DNA from: an uncultured Lachnospiraceae bacterium
Lineage (GTDB): Bacteria > Bacillota > Clostridia > Lachnospirales > Lachnospiraceae
Length of the DNA: 64,000 nt
Assembly (NCBI GenBank): GCA_910584685.1
Contig: CAJUAO010000005.1
Coordinates: 1 to 64,000 of the forward strand
Reading direction: 5' to 3'
Part shown: positions 59,013 to 64,000 of the stretch, one piece after another
Numbering within the stretch: position 1 is the stretch's first letter
Layout of the letters: each line of letters starts with the position of its first letter
The notes under the pieces: generated by a model
What the model saw: only the letters and a program-made list of their open reading frames with translations
What the model was told of the DNA's origin: nothing
Database searches by the model: none
Translations under genes and position numbers: made by a program

Positions 59013-59858
59013 ATGAATAAAAATATAATAAGATATATTGTTATGGCTATTGCGCTGTGCGTATTCGGATACGCGGCCTATGAGCTTACTCTTATCCGTC
59101 TGGAAAGCGTTCAGGCTCAGGACATAAAAAGCGAGATATCAAATTTATTTACACAGGAGCCGGATAACAGCGGTCAGGGCGAAGGCGAGACAAATGCAGA
59201 AGGTCAGGTTATATCCATGAACAATGCAGGCAACGGCGTAAAGTTTAAATACGATTATAATCTGCTTTTATCTTACAATAAAGCGGCTCTTGGCTATATA
59301 AGGCAGGAGGACGGGGATTATATTGACAATCCTATCCTCATACATTCAGACAATGACTATTATCTTAATCACCTGCCAAACCATGTTAAGAGCAGCGTTG
59401 GAAGCATATATGTAGACTATCACATTGAGGAAGGCTTAAACGCCAAAAATCCTATTGTATACGGACATTGTATGGGAACAAGAGTCAACAATATTATGTT
59501 TGGCTCACTCCCGTGGTATATTACAAAGAACGGATATTCAAAGGAGCATCCTACTATGGATATTTACATTGCCGACAAGCATTATAAATATTACGTATTT
59601 GCATGCTACTATACGGAAAGTGAGGGAAGCGATACATATCAGTATCAGTTTGCCGACGACGAAAGCTTTTTGGAGTATATTGCAAAATGTAAACAGAAAT
59701 CCGTAAAGGATTTTCCAGAGGCAGGAGAAATAAAGGCAGAGGACAATATTATCACCTTGTCTACATGCACGTTGAACAATGACGATTCAAAGCGTACTAT
59801 TGTGCAGCTTGTAAGGCGTGAAGAGGTAGATGATAATGCAGAGGATGCGACAAAATAA
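59013..59858 (+). CDS. srtB: Class B sortase
   Basis: 281 residues. N-terminal signal anchor (IIRYIVMAIALCVFGYAAYELTLI), a linker, then the sortase beta-barrel with catalytic His in VYGHCMG, Cys in ITLSTCT, and Arg in KRTIVQLVRRE. The spacing and the DIYIADKHYKYYVFACYYTE part are typical of class B. Sortases attach surface proteins to peptidoglycan; the surface protein at 6485 with NVQTGD is a possible substrate. Expressed with fba, ending at a terminator at 59923. Confidence 0.9.
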   Translation: MNKNIIRYIVMAIALCVFGYAAYELTLIRLESVQAQDIKSEISNLFTQEPDNSGQGEGETNAEGQVISMNNAGNGVKFKYDYNLLLSYNKAALGYIRQEDGDYIDNPILIHSDNDYYLNHLPNHVKSSVGSIYVDYHIEEGLNAKNPIVYGHCMGTRVNNIMFGSLPWYITKNGYSKEHPTMDIYIADKHYKYYVFACYYTESEGSDTYQYQFADDESFLEYIAKCKQKSVKDFPEAGEIKAEDNIITLSTCTLNNDDSKRTIVQLVRREEVDDNAEDATK

Positions 59859-59922
59859 AAAAGTGCTTGCATTTTTATAAAAGTTGAGGTATTGTATAAT
59901 ACGTAAAGGCTAATCAGTGAAC

Positions 59923-59959
59923 AAAGGCGTTCCCTTTTATTTGGGAACGCTTTTATTTT
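59923..59959 (+). terminator. Terminator after srtB
   Basis: GCGTTCCC/GGGAACGC (59927-59934 with 59943-59950) extended by AAAG/CTTT, followed by TTTTATTTT. Confidence 0.88.
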
Positions 59960-59981
59960 GTTTAAATAAAAAATGTTCCGG

Positions 59982-60010
59982 TTGCCAGTAAACAGACCAT
60001 ATGGTATTAT
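59982..60010 (+). promoter_or_regulatory. Promoter of the glutamine synthetase gene
   Basis: TTGCCA (59982-59987) and TATTAT (60005-60010), 17-bp spacer, about 46 bp before the start codon. No attenuator lies between it and the gene. Confidence 0.65.
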
Positions 60011-60055
60011 AGCAGTGTGGCTGAAAAAACAGTTTTAATGAAAGGAATGGAAAAC

Positions 60056-62167
60056 ATGAGCGAAGTATTAAATGTTGAGGAGATTTTTGGCAAGAATGTA
60101 TTTACATTAGGTAAAATGAAAGAGCGTCTGCCAAAAAAGGTATTTACAGAGGTTAAGAAGATAATGGAGACCGGTGGAGAAATGTCCCTTGAGACAGCAG
60201 ACGTAGTAGCTAAGGCTATGAAGGACTGGGCTGTAGAAAACGGGGCAACACATTATACACATTGGTTCCAGCCCCTTACAGGTATTACGGCAGAAAAGCA
60301 TGATTCATTTGTTACACTTCCTGATGAGGACGGAAAGATGCTTATGGAGTTTTCGGGCAAGGAGTTAATAAAAGGCGAGCCTGACGCTTCTTCATTCCCT
60401 TCCGGAGGACTTAGAGCTACATTTGAGGCGAGAGGATATACTGCATGGGATTGTACATCACCTGCATTTTTAAAGGAGGATGCCACAGGAGTTATACTTT
60501 GTATACCTACAGCCTTTTGCTCATACAAGGGTGAAGCCCTTGATAAGAAGACACCCCTTCTTCGTTCAATGGAAGCAATTAGTGAACAGGCATTAAGAAT
60601 AGTACGGTTATTTGGAAATACAGGAGCTACAAAGGTTATGGCGTCAGTGGGACCGGAGCAGGAGTATTTTCTTGTAGACAGAAAGAAATATTTACAGAGA
60701 AAAGATTTAATATATGCAGGAAGAACACTTTTCGGAGCTCCGGCGCCAAAGGGACAGGAGATGGAGGACCACTACTTTGGCGTTATACGTCAGAGAATAG
60801 GCGCTTTTATGAAGGATTTAAACGTTGAGCTCTGGAAGCTTGGGGTTACGGCTAAGACCCAGCACAACGAGGTTGCTCCTGCACAGCATGAGCTTGCGCC
60901 TATCTTTGATGTGGCAAACATTGCAGTGGACAGAAATCAGATAGTTATGGAGACTATGAAGAGAGTAGCACAGGAGCACGGTATGGCGTGTCTTCTTCAC
61001 GAAAAGCCATTTGCAGGCGTTAACGGCTCAGGCAAGCATAACAACTGGTCCCTTTGTACAGATAACGGCGTAAACCTTCTTGACCCGGGAGACACTCCAA
61101 ATGAAAATGTTCAGTTCCTTCTTGTGCTTGCATGTATTATGAAGGCAGTTGACATACATGCAGATTTACTTCGTCAGTCGGCGTCAGATGTGGGAAATGA
61201 CCACAGACTTGGGGCAAACGAGGCGCCTCCTGCAGTTATTTCAATGTTTCTTGGAGACCAGCTTCAGGATGTTGTTATGCAGCTTGTGGAAAAGGGTGAG
61301 GCAACCTCCTGCTTAGAGGGAGGAGTTCTGCAGACAGGAGTAAGCACTCTCCCTGATTTAAAGAAGGATGCTACAGACAGAAACAGAACGTCACCTTTTG
61401 CATTTACAGGAAATAAATTTGAGTTCCGTATGGTAGGCTCTGCAGACTCCATAGCAAGCCCTAACACTACCCTTAATGCTATTGTGGCAGAAGCGTTTTG
61501 TGAGGCGGCAGACCTTTTGGAGAAGTCGGATAATTTTGAAATGGCATGCCATGATTTAATCAAGGAATACATGACAAAGCATCAGAGAATTATCTTTAAT
61601 GGAAACGGTTATTCAGACGAATGGGTGGCAGAGGCAGAAAGACGCGGTCTTCCAAATATTAAATCTATGGTTGAGGCTACAGAAACCCTTACTACAGACA
61701 AGGCGGTAAGACTTTTTGAGAAATTCCATATTTTCACAAAGGCAGAGCTTGAGTCAAGGGAGGAAGTATTATACGAAACATACGCCAAGTCAATTAACAT
61801 AGAGGCCCTTACCATGATAGACATGGCCTCAAAGCAGTTAATTCCTGCCGTAGTTAAATATACAAGGTCGCTGGCAGATACGGTATCGGCAGTAAAGGCA
61901 GCGGGAGCCGACGCTTCTGTTCAGACGGATATGCTTACAGAGTCAACAGCGCTTCTTAAGGACGCAAAGGCTGCGCTGACTAAGCTTGTATCAGACCAGG
62001 CGGCAGCAGTTGCCATGGAGGCAGGAAAGGCGCAGGCATTTTTCTATAAGGATACTATTAAGGCAGATATGGACGCATTGAGAGCGCCTATTGATAAGCT
62101 GGAGATGATAGTTGATAAGGATATGTGGCCAATGCCGTCTTACGGAGACCTTATGTTTGAGGTTTAA
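60056..62167 (+). CDS. glnN: Glutamine synthetase, type III
   Basis: 703 residues from the ATG at 60056 (GAAAGGA site, 9-bp spacing); in-frame starts at 60038-60047 would add a few residues. Type III enzymes are about 700 residues and form dodecamers; they join ammonia to glutamate using ATP. Signatures: HYTHWFQPLTG near residue 65, VGPEQEYFLVD, EVAPAQHELAPIF, GMACLLHEKPFAGVNGSGKHNNWSL, and NRTSPFAFTGNKFEFRMVGSADS. Complete. With the Amt-PII fusion at 4348 it forms the ammonium-assimilation set of the window, although 56 kb apart. Confidence 0.95.
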   Translation: MSEVLNVEEIFGKNVFTLGKMKERLPKKVFTEVKKIMETGGEMSLETADVVAKAMKDWAVENGATHYTHWFQPLTGITAEKHDSFVTLPDEDGKMLMEFSGKELIKGEPDASSFPSGGLRATFEARGYTAWDCTSPAFLKEDATGVILCIPTAFCSYKGEALDKKTPLLRSMEAISEQALRIVRLFGNTGATKVMASVGPEQEYFLVDRKKYLQRKDLIYAGRTLFGAPAPKGQEMEDHYFGVIRQRIGAFMKDLNVELWKLGVTAKTQHNEVAPAQHELAPIFDVANIAVDRNQIVMETMKRVAQEHGMACLLHEKPFAGVNGSGKHNNWSLCTDNGVNLLDPGDTPNENVQFLLVLACIMKAVDIHADLLRQSASDVGNDHRLGANEAPPAVISMFLGDQLQDVVMQLVEKGEATSCLEGGVLQTGVSTLPDLKKDATDRNRTSPFAFTGNKFEFRMVGSADSIASPNTTLNAIVAEAFCEAADLLEKSDNFEMACHDLIKEYMTKHQRIIFNGNGYSDEWVAEAERRGLPNIKSMVEATETLTTDKAVRLFEKFHIFTKAELESREEVLYETYAKSINIEALTMIDMASKQLIPAVVKYTRSLADTVSAVKAAGADASVQTDMLTESTALLKDAKAALTKLVSDQAAAVAMEAGKAQAFFYKDTIKADMDALRAPIDKLEMIVDKDMWPMPSYGDLMFEV

Positions 62168-62231
62168 TTTTAGATGTGCTTTTACGAAAAAATTAAAGAA
62201 TAAATAAAGTAAAGGATAAATAAAGATACAT

Positions 62232-62342
62232 AAAAAAGGGGTTGCTGCAAAACCCGGAGAATATGCAAAATATAGTAATGAATATATCAGTAAAGCTACT
62301 ATATTCTGTATAAAATCTTTGTTTTGCAAAAACTCCTTTTTT
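62232..62342. terminator. Converging terminator after glnN and the P-loop gene
   Basis: AAAAGGGGTTGCTGCAAAAC pairs, with small bulges, with GTTTTGCAAAAACTCCTTTT across a 70-nt loop region; T or A runs flank both sides. The stop of the minus-strand gene at 62341 lies at its edge. Confidence 0.65.
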
Positions 62343-62859
62343 AGTATAGTTCAATGTCAACATTATATTCATCATCAATAAGAAGATAATCGGTATTGTG
62401 GATACGGCACTGCTCCAGTATTTCAGCATTATCTCTAAGTACTGAATCTAAGGTACAGTACTCGTCGTCCATCCTGTCCTCAATAACACTTGCATACTTT
62501 TTTATATCGCTAAAATGCTTCATAATATATTTTTTGCTCATAACAAGACAATAAAATTTTATGCAGTCCAAATACTCTTTTTCAAAATCCTTATACCAGT
62601 CAAAGGGAATATAACATCCCTCAACAATCATATTTTGTTTGTTCTCAATAGCTGTTTTTATCATTTCACGAACTACTGGCCATAAATAATCCGTCAGCGC
62701 CTTACAGTCACTCACGGGTGTAAGCATAGTATTTCCGCTGCGGATAAGTCCCATTTTTAAGTGGTCTATAGATAAGTAGGGATATTTATATTTTTCAAGT
62801 AATTTTTGAGCAAGAGCTGTTTTTCCCACGTGAGATGCTCCCGTTATTAAAACAATCAT
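62341..62859 (-). CDS. P-loop kinase-like protein (adenylate kinase superfamily)
   Basis: 172 residues. MIVLITGASHVGKTALAQKL is a Walker A motif at the N-terminus, followed by LSIDHLKMGLIRSG, QNMIVEGCYIPFDW and a helical C-terminal part. This is the layout of small nucleotide or antibiotic kinases related to Zeta toxins and chloramphenicol phosphotransferases. Substrate unknown. Single gene with a GGAGGAAT site. Confidence 0.78.
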   Translation of the reverse strand: MIVLITGASHVGKTALAQKLLEKYKYPYLSIDHLKMGLIRSGNTMLTPVSDCKALTDYLWPVVREMIKTAIENKQNMIVEGCYIPFDWYKDFEKEYLDCIKFYCLVMSKKYIMKHFSDIKKYASVIEDRMDDEYCTLDSVLRDNAEILEQCRIHNTDYLLIDDEYNVDIELY

Positions 62860-62916
62860 TTGATTCCTCCGTTAATTTATTTTTAATTTATTCCATAACC
62901 TGTGTAAGCCTTGATA

Positions 62917-63135
62917 TTAAGGAAGCCACCATAATAAATCTATGGCGCAGATAACAGTATTCTTTAATTTTTCATTCATTTTACACAATTTAATTAAGCA
63001 TCCTATAAACAGATATATGCTAATAACAATAAGTGCCGGCGCAAGTATTACTGTATTTCCCAATATAGTCATTGAAATCAGTATTAAAATAATGGAAATT
63101 ATTATCCCTGCCAAGTATAGTATACTTTTCTTCAT
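62917..63135 (-). CDS. Small membrane protein, 72 residues
   Basis: GGAGGTG site. Two spans (ILYLAGIIISIILILISMTIL and APALIVISIYLFIGCLI) and a short tail ending in LLWWLP. Family unknown. Confidence 0.6.
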   Translation of the reverse strand: MKKSILYLAGIIISIILILISMTILGNTVILAPALIVISIYLFIGCLIKLCKMNEKLKNTVICAIDLLWWLP

Positions 63136-63770
63136 AAAACACCTCCGTAAGCTATTATCAAGAATACAGAAATTATAGCATAGCCATAAGCAAATAACAA
63201 TGGAATATTATATCCCTATTGTGTTGCAGGGGTTGCTGAAAAAAATACTTATAAATATATTTTATTTGGAAAAATTCAGCATTGTAATAAAATAATAATC
63301 TGATATAATTAAAACAATGCATAATATTATAAATTGATTTTTAAAGTTTTAATATATGATGATAATGATATTATAGTATTATAATTTGCAATCTACATCA
63401 GATAAAAAGATTTTGGTTTTATATAAATATTACGAAATCTATGTTTTCAAAAGACTATACGATAAATTATGAAATAATAAAGAGATAAGCTTTGCATCAT
63501 TAAATGTCACGGCAGATTTTCATTTACATATATGTTTACTTTTTATGAATTCTATCAGGACATGAAAAACAACTCCCGTCAGGTCTTAATAATATATGTC
63601 TATGTTTGTGGGAAAAATAAAAATTATTATAAGTTGTTTATATTATAAATCATTCATTCTAGCGGCAGGATATATATGGGAGCGACATATTTTCATGTAC
63701 TGTAAGAATAAATATTTTTAAGCTAAGGAGGAAATATGATGATATTAAATAAAAGCGGGTAAAAATTTTT
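63136..63770. other. AT-rich intergenic region
   Basis: 635 bp without a gene or clear terminator. It holds several long A/T runs, and at its end two ribosome-site-like sequences (AAGGAGGAAAT at about 63725) in front of a nine-codon ORF. GGGGTTGCTGAAAAAA near 63228 resembles the arm of the terminator at 62232. Confidence 0.5.
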
Positions 63771-63824
63771 ATGAAAACGATTGAAGAAATTAAACTAAAA
63801 GAACGAATGGAGGATTTGAAATGA
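63771..63824 (+). CDS. Very short ORF coupled to the following gene
   Basis: 17 codons (MKTIEEIKLKERMEDLK) whose stop overlaps the next ATG (ATGA). It could be a leader peptide that couples translation. Low confidence. Confidence 0.25.
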   Translation: MKTIEEIKLKERMEDLK

Positions 63825-64000
63825 AGTCAGGAAAAATTTTATTAAGAAAAATAGCATTGCTGGTAAGCGTAGTAGTACTGGCTGTGGGAATGTCATGCAT
63901 GGTGTCCGGAAAAACGCTGCTGTGGCTGTCAGACGGTATAGTTCAGATTAAACAGGGAAAAATATTTCAGTCAGAGAATATGACTGTAGACAAAGGCCCG
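63821..64000 (+). CDS. Secreted protein, start only (cut by window end)
   Basis: 60 codons with a GGAGGA site. MKSGKILLRKIALLVSVVVLAVGMSCMVSG is a signal peptide or anchor with a Cys at residue 26, possibly a lipobox-like site. What follows is too short to identify. Confidence 0.65.
   Translation, partial: MKSGKILLRKIALLVSVVVLAVGMSCMVSGKTLLWLSDGIVQIKQGKIFQSENMTVDKGP

Noticed and set aside
59870..59899. Promoter TTGCAT ... TATAAT after srtB
   Set aside because: The spacing is about 22 bp and any transcript would end at once in the srtB terminator.

Overview
The window is low-GC Firmicutes DNA from a spore-forming clostridium. A Lachnospiraceae-like organism is the best guess, based on cotJ spore-coat genes, type III glutamine synthetase, an ammonium transporter fused to a PII domain, an InlB-type repeat surface protein, a class B sortase, and A/T-rich codons with strong AGGAGG ribosome sites. 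The species is not identifiable from the sequence alone.

Host left flank (1-11615): a three-gene phospho-signalling operon (zinc-ribbon Ser/Thr kinase with MORN repeats, trypsin-like protease fused to an FHA domain, PP2C phosphatase) sits behind a promoter whose spacer holds ten consecutive Gs. It is followed by an Amt-PII fusion behind a multi-hairpin leader, a 1,494-residue surface protein, and cotJA-cotJB-cotJC.

Mobile element (11616-52035): a prophage-like element of about 40.4 kb lies inside cotJC. The 5' part of cotJC (11529-11627) and the 3' part (52024-52554) are separated by the element and share a 12-bp core, GGAGGACCGGAT. Joining them at the core restores one uninterrupted CotJC reading frame of 205 residues. 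A large serine recombinase lies next to the left end. The arrangement is like the skin-type elements that leave sporulation genes by site-specific excision. From left to right the element holds: the recombinase; a possible small RNA; a minus-strand accessory operon (membrane protein, GHKL ATPase, STAS-like protein, PIN protein); a hicAB region with duplicated segments; a lysogeny switch (repressor, divergent promoters, three operator-like sites and a small gene behind a LexA-type box); small early genes; a SleB-like hydrolase; an HUH replication protein; a PcfK/AcrIIA9-like and PcfJ pair; further early genes; terminase, portal, capsid, head-tail and tail genes; and holin plus endolysin. The large terminase gene is broken by 5 extra bases just before its Walker A motif, so the element may no longer package DNA although it may still excise.

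Host right flank (52036-64000): the rest of cotJC, a small membrane protein, a MoxR ATPase and a DUF58-transglutaminase fusion, class II fructose-bisphosphate aldolase, class B sortase, type III glutamine synthetase, a P-loop kinase-like protein, a small membrane protein, an AT-rich gap, and the start of a secreted protein cut by the window edge.

The nitrogen genes (amt-PII, glnN) flank the element at a distance. The sortase may anchor the surface protein, which ends in a QTGD-like motif. No CRISPR array, rRNA, tRNA or insertion sequence was seen. All family assignments come from recognition of motifs by eye; no database search was run.
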